DNA from: Diphasiastrum complanatum
Lineage: Eukaryota > Streptophyta > Lycopodiopsida > Lycopodiales > Lycopodiaceae
Length of the DNA stretch: 64,000 bases
Reading direction: 5' to 3'
Assembly: GCA_029204225.1 (NCBI GenBank)
Contig: CM055113.1
Location: 13,156,906-13,220,905 of the forward strand
The notes beneath the pieces are model-generated. The model was given only the letters and a program-made list of their open reading frames with translations. It was not told the origin of the DNA and made no database searches. Made by a program: the position numbers and the translations under genes. This document shows, one piece after another, positions 1 through 11,513 of this stretch (position 1 is the stretch's first letter; each line of letters begins with the position of its first letter).

Positions 1-1546
1 CTCATGAGTATTTCAAGTAAGTAAGAGGCAATTGATTTTTTTTCCACTTGAAACCTTGAAAAATGTGTTGTTAACTTTTCAAGAATGACAATCTTCAAAA
101 TCGTGGAAGTCAACATGATCAGGGAATGTTCTAGATGGACAATGTAGCAACTTATGATATAAAATTTGAGAACAAAATCACATAATTCATTGATGCAAAC
201 ATTACATGAGTCAAAGTGCTTATTAAATATACACAACTCAAATATGCAAGCTCACCATCAGTAAGCAACATTCTATAAAGCCAAAAACACTACACAAATG
301 TTGCTTCAAATATTCATGACCAATGATGTTGTACACTACCATTTAGGATCCACAGTTAGAAGAAGAACTAGACCCAAAACTATACAATAATCTTTATCAT
401 ATTATGAAACAAAAGATCAACTATGTTGACATATTAAAACATCTCAATTTGTCTTCATGGATTAGCAAAAGACTGCAAAAGACAAGCATTATCTTTAGAT
501 TATATAAAGACATCAAAAATTAAATATGATTGATGCAAAAGACATTATATGGGTACAAATTCCAAATCATGAATTTGGTTAAGGAAAAATCCCTTAAGAA
601 CCACATGTACATGTGTAAAAATACAATAAATCATTAAACATGGAGTTGAATACATTGAATGATGGATAAATTTCAAATTGGCCAATCTATATTAAAAACA
701 TCGCAAGAAAACAATTTCAATTAGAACAACAATAGCAAGAAGGGTATATTGAGCCTAATGCCTAACAATAGACCAATCAACATCTAATTCCATAAACTTT
801 TCAAAGAATGGTTTTATGTAGTCAAAAAGATTTAAAGTAGGTACATCAAACCAATCATCAACGTGAACTCATTTTAGGATTGACTCACCTATACAACGTG
901 AAATGACACAATTATGAGCAACATCAAATTGGAGTTTACATACTTTTATTATGGCACATATGCACACAAACACACCTCATTATCCTAGTATCCCTCAACA
1001 CTAGATCATTATTAGAAGAAGAACAAACATAATATTGTATATGATCATTATCAAGTGACATCGCATTTCTTACATCTATAATAAACATGTTGTCATCACA
1101 ACAAACCTTATTCTCAAAAAAATTTGGAGCCATCGACAAATTTAAGCCTTTGTAGGATTAACAATATTATATTATAAAACACAACAAATTGAGTTCCTCA
1201 AAGTTAAATTTTAGAGACCTAGTAATTGTCTATGACCCAGTCAAGGACAAGTGCTTACCATAAAACACTTGTTTTAAAAGGAGATCCTGAGTGAGCATAT
1301 GATCTTTTGGTTTAAGAGATAAAAGAGAGGACATTAATAATCTATGGCATGAAGATAAGCTATTAGACTTCATCCAAAGCATCTATACTCTTGCCAATAT
1401 TTGAGCAAGCAATTGAGGGTTGAGTTTAGATTAATAAGCATTGGAGTGCCCCACTCCCCTATAACATATTGTACTATAAGTGAGGCACACCAGTCAATAC
1501 TTCTTATGACTGTTACGACTCCTCTATCTTCTTTATCATTAACAAC
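1..1546. repeat. AT-rich flank, paralogous to 37.5-40.9 kb
   Basis: I see no convincing gene here; the few short ORFs have no recognisable domain. From about 528 onward the sequence is a diverged copy of two blocks further right: about 528-1050 matches 37508-37960, and 1078-1546 matches 40247-40886. Both contain, for example, 'atatgggtacaaatt' and 'aagcaattgaggg'. The block is the 3' flank of a minus-strand BAHD pseudogene in both places, so it marks an old duplication of gene plus flank. The second copy has about 2.3 kb extra (37.97-40.24 kb). Positions 1-527 show nothing I recognise. Confidence 0.6.
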
Positions 1547-1817
1547 TCATACTTGTATTCTTGGACGAAAAGGATGGTAGGTCTTCCTTAAGATTACCAG
1601 CTCATATTCATACCTTGGAGACTTTGGAGGGCAAATTATTTCATGTACTAGTTGCTCCTCCCCCTCTAAATAGTGAGAGATAAAAGGATCTCCTATAAGC
1701 TTGTTCATGTGCTTGACCTTCAAAAACATCACAAACTCTTGAGCATGAGCAACACTTGGGTCAGACATTACCAGAATGCTACCGTTGAGATCAAAAGTGC
1801 CAGGAATAGAGACGTAA
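1547..1817 (-). pseudogene. BAHD acyltransferase, C-terminal end (3' part of split pseudogene)
   Basis: This minus-strand fragment ends in the segment 'FLKVKHMNKLIGDPFISHYL', which corresponds to the C-terminal helix region of plant BAHD acyltransferases (VxLxxxHMxxF pattern). It is clearly similar to the better preserved paralogue at 40887-41330, with the same HMN-LIGD-SHYL and VHEI order. BAHD enzymes are cytosolic CoA-dependent acyltransferases of specialised metabolism; the substrate cannot be inferred from this piece. Homology to the paralogue stops at about 1817 and resumes at about 12305, so the gene was cut by an inserted block that now holds the gypsy element at 2126-12281. It is a dead fragment. 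Confidence 0.7.
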
Positions 1818-2120
1818 TGAATTCTCTGTGCGGATTACGGCCAGTTTTTAGCTCTTTAAAAAGCATAAAATGTCACTGGATTTTTTTTTTTAAAATTGAC
1901 AATTATGAAGCCTATTCCAGATGTGCGTCAGTCCTTGCTAGACAGCGCATCAATCAGCGTTAGACTGGATCCGTCAGACTGCCATGTGGCAGTTTTTGAT
2001 TGGTAAAAAAAAATTGAACTGCTGATTATGTGGAAAAGTCAAAGACTCCTTTACGCAATGGAATGAGCCGGCCTCGCCCATTTTTTTTTGGAAATCCTTA
2101 TCGGGTAGAATGGGTTGTGC
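1818..2120. other. Unidentified insert between BAHD break and gypsy element
   Basis: About 300 bp absent from the BAHD paralogue, with no ORF worth calling. Near its right end is an inverted repeat (TGAGCCGG near 2066, partner CCGGCTCA re-formed by joining 2121-2125 to 12287 onward). The gypsy element therefore inserted into a palindromic target inside a pre-existing small insertion. The continuation of this insert is 12287-12304. Confidence 0.4.
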
Positions 2121-2125
2121 CCGGC

Positions 2126-3043
2126 TGTTGTAAAGTTGACTCAGGTGCACCTAGTGTGCCCTGTAAGACTCTAAGTGGTGACGCTCCCTAAGGTCCCAGA
2201 GCAAGTTAGAACGTCAAGCACTAAGCCTCCTACCTGTGGTGAGCCAATCAAGTAGTCACAAGTCATGAGCTAACTCTGGAGCTCGAGTCATGGCCTAGTC
2301 AGGAAGCAAGTTGATTCTGCCGCCGAGACGGCTCCCCGGACCCATGTCCGGGAGCCAGACTGATTCTGCCAAGCTTGCTAGGCTTAATCAGCAAAATAAA
2401 ACCTAAGTCCTAAAAAGCGTGCTTTACTAGAAAGCACTATGTTTCAGAACAGAGGGGGTGCGCTGAATCACAACTAAACTATAGGGGGAATCTGGCAGAC
2501 AGAAACTTGGGCAGCTCAACCAGCGCCAGGACTCAAGTCGCCAGGTCTCAGCTCCCTCTACCAACACGAGCCAGGCACAATGCCCAGCACGTGTTGGTGG
2601 CCCCGAGACATGTCAGTCTATGTATGAATGTAACATCTTCCAAATCTAATAAAGCTGATCCTTGGGGATGATTACCATTTCGATTTCGCCTCCGGGACTG
2701 GTCCAAGTGGAAGGACCTTTACTACAACATTTTTGCGTCGTCGGTGCCTAAGGGTCCTTGTCATCGACGTGGGGCTTGCCGCAATGCCAATTGGTCAGTT
2801 TTTTGACCACTATGCCTTGGATTTCATGTGTGGCTTGTCGTTGCCTTTGGTTACCTTTTGGGGACGGATTCTGAGTTGGCTTTCGGGTTGGTTGGGATTC
2901 CAGTTTTGTTAAGTCTGAATGATTAAGCTTGTTACGTTTCTGAGTTGGATTTTAAGTAAGTGCATAATGGATGAATGTTAGACTTAAGCGCGTGTTGGGG
3001 AAACCGCTCAAGTCCTAGCGCCCTTTGAGGTGCCGACGCAACA
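2126..3043 (+). repeat. 5' LTR of gypsy chromovirus
   Basis: It starts TGTTGTAAAG and ends GCAACA, directly before the primer binding site. Its first 482 bp (to 2607) match 7476-7957 and its last 60 bp (2984-3043) match 12222-12281, which proves the LTR pair. A perfect small hairpin GTGCTTT-ACTAG-AAAGCAC sits at 2419-2437 and is kept in the 3' LTR at 7769-7787. An 'actataggggg' motif follows in both. Confidence 0.9.
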
Positions 3044-3045
3044 TG

Positions 3046-3057
3046 TGGTATCAAAGC
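3046..3057 (+). other. Primer binding site (initiator-Met tRNA)
   Basis: TGGTATCAAAGC, two bases after the LTR end. It matches the 3' end complement of plant initiator Met-tRNA (TGGTATCAGAGC) with one G-to-A change, the usual primer for plant gypsy and copia reverse transcription. Confidence 0.85.
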
Positions 3058-3748
3058 CGACTAGCCGGTCAGCTACGCAAGTCTCACAAGGATGGCCACG
3101 TTTTGGGATTTGTTAGGACAACTGTTGCGCAAGGTGCTGCCCACAGTGTAAGCACGGGTGCATCCACGGTCGGAGTGGTCAGCAAAACGGAGGACTTGAT
3201 GAGTCAAAGTGCTACCCTCGAGGTGTAAGCACGGTCAGTTCTCGTGGTTCGGGCCTGGCGCTGTCTGCACGTAGGACGGATGAGGCAAAGTGCTGCCTAG
3301 GTAGGTGAAAGCACGGTCTGGGGTGTGGGGCGACATATTCGAACTGTACGGGTTAACCGTTGATACAGAGATGCTGCTCAAATTTGGGTGTAAAGCACGG
3401 GTGGTTAGCTGCCGGTGCGGGATAGTTGCCGATCGTTTAGCTATAAGGGCTATCGACCAAAAAGTGGTGGGGCGTGACTGAGGCAATGTGCTGCTTAATG
3501 GTGAAAGCACGGATGGTTGGATGGATGTTTCCCCGTGGGCTAATTCTGTGATAGATTTGTGTGGGCGCAGCTAGGCAAAGGTCCTACGTCCGGTCTCGAG
3601 GGGAATGTGACTTGAGAGGGATCCTCTGTTTAGCTTTGATTGGTATGTTCGTTTGTGGTGTGCTTGTCTGGACCTGAATTATCCCTGACTACTTGTTTTG
3701 ATCCAGGTGATCTGATCTAGTTGGGAGTTGTGAGAGGAGCTTACATTT
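3058..3748 (+). other. Leader with phased GTGCT...AGCAC stem-loops
   Basis: Between primer site and protease there is no gag-like ORF. The leader instead carries repeated short inverted repeats GTGCT-(12 to 15 nt)-AGCAC-GG at 3134-3155, 3209-3232, 3290-3314 and 3488-3510, with a degenerate one at about 3371-3398. The spacing is roughly 75-120 bp. The same series occurs in reverse orientation in both copies of the non-autonomous element (about 11039-11430 and 27900-28300). An RNA packaging or dimerisation role is an inference. The 67-aa and 91-aa ORFs here are not credible proteins. Confidence 0.6.
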
Positions 3749-4396
3749 ATGAGTGGACGACACACAAGTATAGAAAGGAACTTCCATGGGGCAACCCCCA
3801 AGACTGGTTCAAGATTGTTATTTTTATCAGGAAAGATCGCGGGGAGGAAGTCAGATTTCATGATCGACTCTAGAGCTTCACATAACTATATCTCAAGGAG
3901 CGTAGTGGAACAATTCAGCTTGCCGACCAGGAATGTTACATCTACTCTCAAGGTAGAGACAACGAAGGGAGTACTGGATGCAGACAAAGCGACATTGAAC
4001 ATCCCGGTGCAGATTGGAAGATGGAAGGCTAAACTTAGCTTTTGGATTTTAGAGATGGATGTCTTCGATGTGATTTTGGGCCTCCCTTGGTTAAATGAAC
4101 ACTGTATCACAGTTTTGGGTAGGAGCTCAAACTTGGTCCTCTTGGATTACAAGGGACAAATCTGCGTGACAAAAGCCCTGCCCGGAGGAAATGCTAAGGA
4201 TACCGATATTGAACAAAATCTGGTTGCAGCATTAGCGATGAAAAGAATGGCGAAAGGGAAAAGGTTCAAAGTGCTTTCTTTGCATCTGCCGAAAAGTCCC
4301 AGAAGGGAAAAGCGTGCGACAAGAAAACTTGCTAAAAGAAGTGGCAGATCTGCTAGAAGAATTTATCGATGTGTTTTCGGAGGAACTCCTAGCTAA
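3749..4396 (+). pseudogene. Retroviral-type aspartic protease (gypsy pol, N-terminal part)
   Basis: A 215-aa frame carrying the pepsin-like retroelement protease. Around residues 38-46 is 'FMIDSRASHNYIS', where the catalytic D-S/T-G has become DSR, so the flap-side glycine is lost. The second hallmark 'VILGLPWL' is near residue 110. The enzyme would process the element polyprotein inside virus-like particles. After residue about 170 the frame degenerates into basic sequence. It runs on into the reverse transcriptase only with a frame change, the RT N-terminal 'FSEELLAKLPPRRP' being read in another phase. The Met at 3749 is only the first in the open frame; the native polyprotein start is unclear because gag is absent. 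Confidence 0.75.
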
Positions 4397-5627
4397 GCTA
4401 CCTCCTCGAAGACCAATGGACCATAAAATTGAGTTGGTACAAGGAACGGAGCCAACTTGATGAGCACCCTACAGAATGTCACAAGAGGAGTTGGCGGAAC
4501 TGAAATGACAACTTGGTAAATTGATAGACAAAGGTTTTATTAGACCTAGCGTTTCACCTTTTGGAGCCCCAGTGTTGTTCGTGGAAAAGGCGGACAAAAC
4601 TCTTCGAATGTGTGTGGATTATCGCATGCTTAACAAGAGTACCATCAAGAACAAGTACCCCATGCCTAAAATTGATGACCTGTTTGACCAACTCAAACAT
4701 GCCAAATACTTTAGCCGAATAGATCTCAAATCTGGATATCATCAAATTCGAATAGCTAAAGGTGATGAGCACAAAACGGCATTTTGAATGCGGTACGGGA
4801 GTCACAAGTTCCTAATGATGCCATTCGGTCTAACAAATGCACCAGCCACTTTTTGCACGTTGATGAACAATATTTTTCAAGACTGCTTAGATGAATTTGT
4901 CATTGTGTACATCGATGACATATTAGTATTTAGCCGGAGCCTTAAAGATCACATTAAACATTTAAGTACAGTTCTCCAACGACTGAGGAGGAACTGCTTG
5001 TTCGCGAAAAGAGAGAAATGTGAGTTTGTGGTGGAGGAAGTTGATTTCCTTGGACATGTTATAGGCCACGGACGGATTCGAATGGATCCTAAGAAGATCA
5101 AGACTATCTTGGATTGGCTAGCACCTAAAACTGTTTATGGCATCAAATCCTTTGTGGGGCTATGTGATTTTTATAGGAGATTCATTGAGGCATTTACCAA
5201 AATTGTGGCACCGTTGTTGGAGCAGACAAAGACTCATCTCAAAATGACATGGACACCGGAATGTGAAGCAGCGTTCCAAGAACTAAAGCGATGGATCACT
5301 CAAGAACCCATTCTTGCCCTACCGGACTTTAGCAAACCGTTCAAAATACATACAGATGCATCAAACTTTGCTATTGGGGCCGTGTTAATGCAAGAGGGAA
5401 AACCAGTGGCATATTTTTCAAAGAAATTAAGTGATGTAGAACGACGATGGCCAACTCACGAAAAAAAAATGGTTGCAGTCGTACAAGCAGTGGAGCATTG
5501 GAGACGTTATGTGGTAGGAAAGCCCTTTAAGGCGTTCACTGACAACTTATCACTTAAGTACTTCTCATCCCAAGGTATGCTCACACCAAAGCAGATGCGA
5601 TGGCAAAACTTTCTCTCGAAATTCATA
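4397..5627 (+). pseudogene. Gypsy reverse transcriptase and RNase H
   Basis: The frame encodes a Ty3/gypsy RT. In order it shows a 'PPRRPMDHKIEL' start, '[20 protein letters not shown]', '[14 protein letters not shown]', 'MPFGLTNAPATF' and the catalytic 'YIDDILVFS' (about 4908-4934). RNase H follows with 'KIHTDASNFAIGAVL' and 'TDNLSLKYF'. In-frame TGA stops occur at 4461, 4506 and 4785. The last lies where the family has Arg (KTAF-R), so CGA to TGA is the likely change. A one-base shift near 5615 moves the RNase H tail ('HTAGKSNVVVDALSR') into another frame. The enzyme copied element RNA into cDNA; this copy cannot. Confidence 0.9.
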
Positions 5628-7231
5628 TAGACATTCTACATACGGCGGGAAAGAGTAATGTGGTAGTAGATGCACTCAGTAGACAGGAGCACTTGATGGT
5701 GACGATTTCAACCTAGGTGACCGGTCTACTCCAAGGAATCAAAGAGAACTATGGTGTAGATGCGCTGGCTAAGAATCTAATGATCGAATTCCAGCTGGGA
5801 AAGCCTTGTAAACATTTCACTTGGAAAGACCAAATGGTTGTTTACAGACAACACAGAGTATATGTTCCAGACAACATCAACTTGAGGAAGAAAATCTTGA
5901 GGGAGCATCATGATGTACTAGTCGCCGGACATCCAGGGGTGAATCGCATGTATGAACTTCTCAAGAGAGGCTTCTATTGGCCAGATATGTGAGCAGACAT
6001 TGAATTCTATGTGCAAACATGTCCTACATGTCAACAAGTGAAGGTGGAACCACTAGCCCCAGCAGGACTACTCCAGCCATTACCAGTAACAGCATACTCT
6101 TGGGACTCAGTGAGCATGGATTTTATTGTTCAACTACCATGTTGCCAGGGTTTCGACTCGATTTATGTGGTGGTTGACCGTTTTTCAAAACAAGCTCATC
6201 TTGTACCAACTAAAAGTTCAGTGACAGCTGAAGAAGTGGCGAGGTTATTTTTCAAATGTGTCTTCAAATACCATGGCCTACCTAGAACGATTATTTTTTA
6301 CCGAGACACCAAGTTCGTCAGAAAGTTTTGGACTTGCCTATTTCACCTCATGGGAACTGGACTGAATTTCAACACTGCATATCACCCTCAAACAGATGGG
6401 CAAAGGGAACGAGTCAATCGACAGATTGAACAATATTTACGAAATTATGTCGCTTGGGACCAATCCGATTGGGTCAACTACTTGGATATTCTCGAGTTTG
6501 CACATAACAATCAAGTGAACAGATCTATTGGATGGGCACCCTTCGAGATAAGCAATGGTCGGGTACCGATTGTTCCAAGCTCTTTTCTTACAGGTGTGCA
6601 AGAAACCCCAGTACCCACTGTGGAGGAATTCATCAATGAGTGGCACACAAAGCTGACAGAGGTGAAGTCGTTTTTAGAGCAGTCCCAAAGAAGTATGGCA
6701 GCTGACGTGAACCCACATCGACGAGAACTGGAATTTGAGGAAGTTGATCAAGTGTGGCTGAACACAAAGAACATTGCGTTACCAAAAGGTTTCTCTCATA
6801 AGTTCGTTCGACCTTATGCGGGACCATATCATGTCCCCAAGAAGATCAACCCAGTGGCTTACCGATTGGCGCTGCCATCCAGCTTGGATATACACAATGT
6901 GTTTCATATCTCATTACTCAAACGGTATAAACCAGATGAGCGATTTGATCGGCAACACGAACTTCGTCACCCAACAAAGACACTTGATGATACAAAGAGA
7001 CAGCTTGTACCAGAACAAATATTGACACATAGAAAGCGAACTAGCGTGCAACGTGAATATCTAGTGAAGTGGCTAGGGGCTCCACTCATTGAGGCTTCTT
7101 GGGAGTACGAAGACAAACTTAAGGAGGGAGCCCCTGAAGTACTTGCAGATTATCTGCAGAAGAATCAACGCAATAGCCGTTTTCCCATATCGGCACACAA
7201 AGCACTACCTGGCAGCATGCCTCCTGCATAA
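5628..7231 (+). pseudogene. Gypsy integrase with C-terminal chromodomain
   Basis: After the RNase H remnant comes an integrase. The zinc-binding HHCC is 'HHDVLVAGHPG...YWPDM' then 'CPTC', interrupted by a TGA at about 5990. The catalytic core has D in 'SMDFIVQLP', D in 'YRDTKFV' (family SDRD, first residue changed), and E in 'PQTDGQRERVNRQIEQYLR'. A GPY/F-like segment ('VRPYAGPYHV') and a chromodomain ('REYLVKWLGAPLIEASWEYE') close the frame at 7231. The chromodomain places the element among chromoviruses, whose integrases are steered to modified histone tails. The stretch 6011-7231 is a single open frame of 406 codons. Confidence 0.9.
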
Positions 7232-7466
7232 ACACTCATGGCTAATTATGAAGTTCAAGGAACTTTCAGGTATCTTTCTTAAGTTTGTCAATAAATCACT
7301 TGCAACTTTACACAGGTTTTACGTAAGTGAACTTTATCTACACTTTTCTTGTGCTACTGCCAATGCATCTTTTTAATTCAAAAGTTGTTAAGGTCGGTGA
7401 ATTGAGCCCATGCCATACGTCCTACGTCTAGTTTGGCCTTGATGAGGACATCAACTTTTTCATACG

Positions 7467-7475
7467 AGGGGAGGA
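7467..7475 (+). other. Polypurine tract
   Basis: GAGGGGAGGA-type run immediately before the 3' LTR start at 7476. This is the standard plus-strand primer of LTR elements. Confidence 0.8.
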
Positions 7476-7957
7476 TTTTGTAAAGCTGACTCAGGTGCAC
7501 CTAGTGTGCCCTGTAAGACTCTAAGGGGTGACGCTCCCTAAGGTCCCAGAGCAAGTTAGAACGTCAAGGACTGAGCCTCCGACCTGTGGTGAGCCAGTCA
7601 AGTAGTCACAAGTCATGAGCTAGCTCTAGAGCTCGAGTCATGACCTAGTCAGGAAGCAACTTGATTCTACCGCCGGGACGGCTCCCGGGACCCATGTCCG
7701 GGAGCCAGACTGATTCTGCCAAGCTTACCAGGCTTAATCAGCAAAATAAAAATTAAGTCCTAAAAAGCGTGCTTTACCGGAAAGCACTATGTTTCAGAAC
7801 AGAGGGGGTGCGCCGAATCACAGCAGAACTATAGGGGGAGTCCAGTAGATAGAAACTTGGACAGCTCAACCAACGCCAGAAATCCAATCGCCAGGTCTCA
7901 GCTCCCTCTACCAGCACGAGCCAGGCACAATGCCCAACACGTGTTGGTGGCCCCGAG
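7476..7957 (+). repeat. 3' LTR of chromovirus, left part
   Basis: Matches 2126-2607 of the 5' LTR; the first five bases are TTTTG instead of TGTTG. It is broken at 'ccccgag' (7957) by the nested element. Confidence 0.85.
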
Positions 7958-9171
7958 TGTAGCTCAGGCATCCCAAAGGGAGCCGGGAACCACGACTTAG
8001 CTTTCCAGCCTTCAACTCTTGCCATCCAAACCCACTTGACATACAAGCAGCCAACTCGCCAACAACGATCAGACTTAACCCACTTGAAGTTCCGAAAACC
8101 AACATTGAGATCCAACCTGGCGCCATGTCAGATCGGGGGTCCCGATGTGGGTGACTTCCCTCCAAGCAAGCCCCCCGACATACATCAAACTTAACCAACT
8201 CGAAGCTTCGTTACAAACGTGTAACATCCAATCCAAGCAAGCAGTCTGACTTACATCAGACTTAACCAACTGAAAGCTTTGTCACGAGCGCTGGAAGCCA
8301 ACCTGGCGCCACGCCAGACTGGACAACCATAAACAGGTAACTCCCACCCAAGCAAGCCATACAACTCAGCCGACAGGTTAGAGCCCGTTTCCCAAGAGCT
8401 TAACCCATTCATGTTCATGCAAGGAACACTCAGAACCACAAGCCGTGACATATAAGGAAACAACCAGTTCCTGAACCAAATGGTCCTAACAGCATACCGT
8501 TGGTGCCACGAACCAAATGGTCCCGACGGCATACCGCTGGCATCCCGGGATACAACCCTCAGCTATGTGCCAACTTAAAAATTTGGAAGCGGCCTTACAA
8601 CTGGCGCTTTTACCGAACATTGAAACCCAGAAGGTAATCAGAGTCAGTTTGAGAAAAATCCCACTTTATTGATAAATCTGAGAAGGTTACATTTCAAGTG
8701 TGTGACCGACCCTAGTCTCCGAGGCGCTAGCATGCCAAGGCAAGAGTCATGACAACATTCCAGCAAGGGAGGCTGAGACTTGGTTGGAGCTCGTCCTGAG
8801 TCGCAACCCGCACTCCCCTATAGTATTGGTGTGATTCGGCACCCCCTCTCATACCAAGCACTCTACCCAAGCTGGTAAAGCACCTTTTTCTCTCTCTAGG
8901 ATTTTCTCTTTCTAGAAAGTCATTTTCTCTCTCTAGATTTTATTGATCCTCAGGCTTCCTTTAATCATGCCTAGATCATGTGAGGCGATTGCACATCGAT
9001 CTGAGCTCTCTGGACTCCGCTAGAACCGATCAAAGATTTTCAGCCATAGGAACTTGGCGCCGGCTGAATTCTGGTCACAGTGGCACCGGGAGCAACAGGG
9101 GCACTGCTGGCGCCAGGGACATAGCTGGCACCGATGGCGCCGAAAGTAAAGCTTGTAAAGGTAGCTTTACA
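7958..9171 (-). repeat. LTR (3') of non-autonomous element, copy 1
   Basis: About 1.2 kb. On the minus strand it starts TGTAAAGCTACC after a 'ggtggggtggatgg' purine-rich tract and ends GCTACA. It is closely similar to 24547-25786 and, for its first 0.7 kb in plus coordinates, to 11514-12221. It has a cluster of GGCGCC-type palindromes at about 9050-9150. A segment near 8820-8850 ('ctatagtattggtgtgattcgg') resembles the equivalent LTR segment of the chromovirus. Confidence 0.8.
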
Positions 9172-11499
9172 CCATCCACCCCACCTTTATAAAATCTGAT
9201 GTCCTCATCAGATGTCAGATTAAAGTAAAGGTGTCTTCCAGTTAAAATAACTATACATTTAAGCTACTTGGCACAATATTCAATTTACTGGCCACTTTTT
9301 ATTAACATTGAAGCTGACACACCACAAGTCGGAGGCTCAGCTCTTTGTACTGAAAAATTACATAACTTGAAAATATATCTTTGTCTGGGAAAAGCGTAGA
9401 ATTGATATCGCTTTCATAAACCCCGAGAACCTTATTAACTGGTGATAGAGGCCTTTCTTTGAAATGTTCGCCCCTGTCGCTTCTGACTTTCGACTTTGGA
9501 ACTCCTTTGAGCTCCTGATTTGTCCTTGATGCACTTTGTGTTGAGCTCCCTGAGCTCCAGATTTGTTCAGTTCCGCACAGGTATCAAGGCTCCCTGAGCC
9601 GAAGGATTTATCGTTTGATTGCCCACTTTATGGTCCACTCCGTGCCTTGTTGCTTCTGCACCTTGATTTCTCTCCTTGTCCCAGCCTGATCTTGATACTT
9701 TTCCATCTTGGCTCTTTAAGGTAGGCAAAGATTGAGTACTCCGCAATGCATCTCTCACTTAGCTTGAAGTAGCTCTTTGAATCAGTCCAAATGTAACCAT
9801 TGACCTCGTGGAAAGCCAAAGGGTCGCACCAGTTTGATCCGCATCCGAACTATCTCTTCACGTTTGTTTGAAGCACCATGTCCATCTCACAAAACTTGAC
9901 TTTCACAATTCCATCACTGGTCAGTTGCCTCACAGTCAAAACAAGAAGTGTACATTGAGCTTGGCTTCAAGTAGCTCTCTTTGAATCGGACACATGCACT
10001 CAGAGTTTGCACTAGTCCGATCTCAACGCGAACTATCCCTTAGCGTCCGTTCGAAATACCAAGTCTCTCATGCAAGACTCAACTTTCACAGTTCCTTCAT
10101 TGATCAGCTGTCTTACACGTAACACAACCTAGCGTACTCATATGTTTCCTCATCATTGCTGGTCCAGAGAAAGCCTATAACGAACTTTCCTTTCCACAAC
10201 AAAAACTTGTCAACTTATTAGGTCCAAAGTTCGCCAGTCTCCTCGTGTGAGTATGGCTAGGTCACCTTGAATTTGCCCCCGTTTTGATCAACTTTCATTC
10301 AAAATTTTCCCCAAGAGAGAGGTGTATGTGTGATAGTTCCCCTCCACTTATAAAATCAACTAATCGGACTTAGAGTAGAGTTCTTCGGACAGAAAGCCTT
10401 TCCAACACTTTGTTTCCCATCTGCTAGGATTATGGCTTGATCCAACTTGTTGCCAATCTCTGAAGAGGATCCTAGTCTTTCCCCTTTGAGGAAAAATCCA
10501 ACTGATACTGGATATCACCCATGCTCAGTGAGTTTCAGTTCCGAATGTGGCCGTCCCAAAATGAAGACCAACTGCTCCATAGAAGATCTCCCCTGAAATT
10601 GCCCTTTCCAACTTTTGACTTCCTGCTTGCATCTGGTGGGCGTTGTCGCAAATGAAACTAACCCAAGAAACAGGCTAGCCATCCATCCTTTGCAAACATT
10701 GAGTCGTTTTGTTGCCGTTCACGTGCGAGTACTTGAACTGCAAATCCGCCCCACAGATTCTGTAGTCCTCTTTGTTTGATGGTATCAGCCTTCAAAAGAA
10801 AAGGTTCCTTCTCAAGCCATCAGCTCCTTTTATTACAAGCAATCATGCAAACCAGGAAAAGCACGAGTACTAAGACTCACCATGAATACATACAAGTAAG
10901 ACACTCAGGCATGTTTACTAACAAGTAACAAAGACAAGGTCTCCCTTTGAGATGTTCTTGCCAACGGACCTTTGCCTAGCCCCACACATACAAATCGATC
11001 ACAGAATCAGCCCACATAGGACACCCCTCCAACTATCCGTGCTTTCACCATTAAGCAGCACATTGCCTCAGTCACGCCCCACTACTTTTTGGTCGATAGC
11101 CCTTATAGTTAAACGATCGGCAGCTATCCCGCACCGGCAGCTAACCACCCGTGCTTTACAGTCGAATTCGAACAGCATCTCTGTATCAATGGTTAACCCG
11201 TACAGTTCGAATATGTCGCCCGCACCCCACAAGGTACAAACCGTGCTTTCACCTACCTAGGCAGCACTTTGCCTCATCCGTCCTACATGCAGACAGCGCC
11301 AGGCCCGAACCGCAAGAACTGACCGTGCTTACACCTCAAGGGCAGCACCTGGACTCATCAAGTCCCCCGTTCTGCCGACCACCCCGACCGTGGATGCACC
11401 CGTGCTTACACTGTGGGCAGCACCTTGCACAACAGTTGTCTTGATGAACCCCAAACCGTGGCCATTTCCGTGAGATCCGCATAGCTGACCGGCTAGTCG

Positions 11500-11511
11500 G
11501 CTTTGATACCA
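11500..11511 (-). other. Primer binding site of non-autonomous element, copy 1
   Basis: GCTTTGATACCA on plus is TGGTATCAAAGC on minus, identical to the chromovirus primer site at 3046-3057. It is two bases away from the LTR starting at 11514. Confidence 0.85.
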
Positions 11512-11513
11512 CA

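Noticed and set aside
936-1139. 67-codon minus ORF with Cys-rich C-terminus
   Set aside because: The paralogous flank at 40.25-40.3 kb does not keep the frame, and composition is that of AT-rich noise.
3025-3510. ORFs in the chromovirus leader (67 and 91 codons)
   Set aside because: They coincide with the stem-loop array and the primer site; no gag wording is present.
7774-8532. Overlapping minus-strand ORFs of 64-113 codons in the LTR of the non-autonomous element
   Set aside because: Overlapping frames of LTR sequence. Equivalent ORFs in the other copies differ by frame and stops, so conservation is at DNA, not protein, level.
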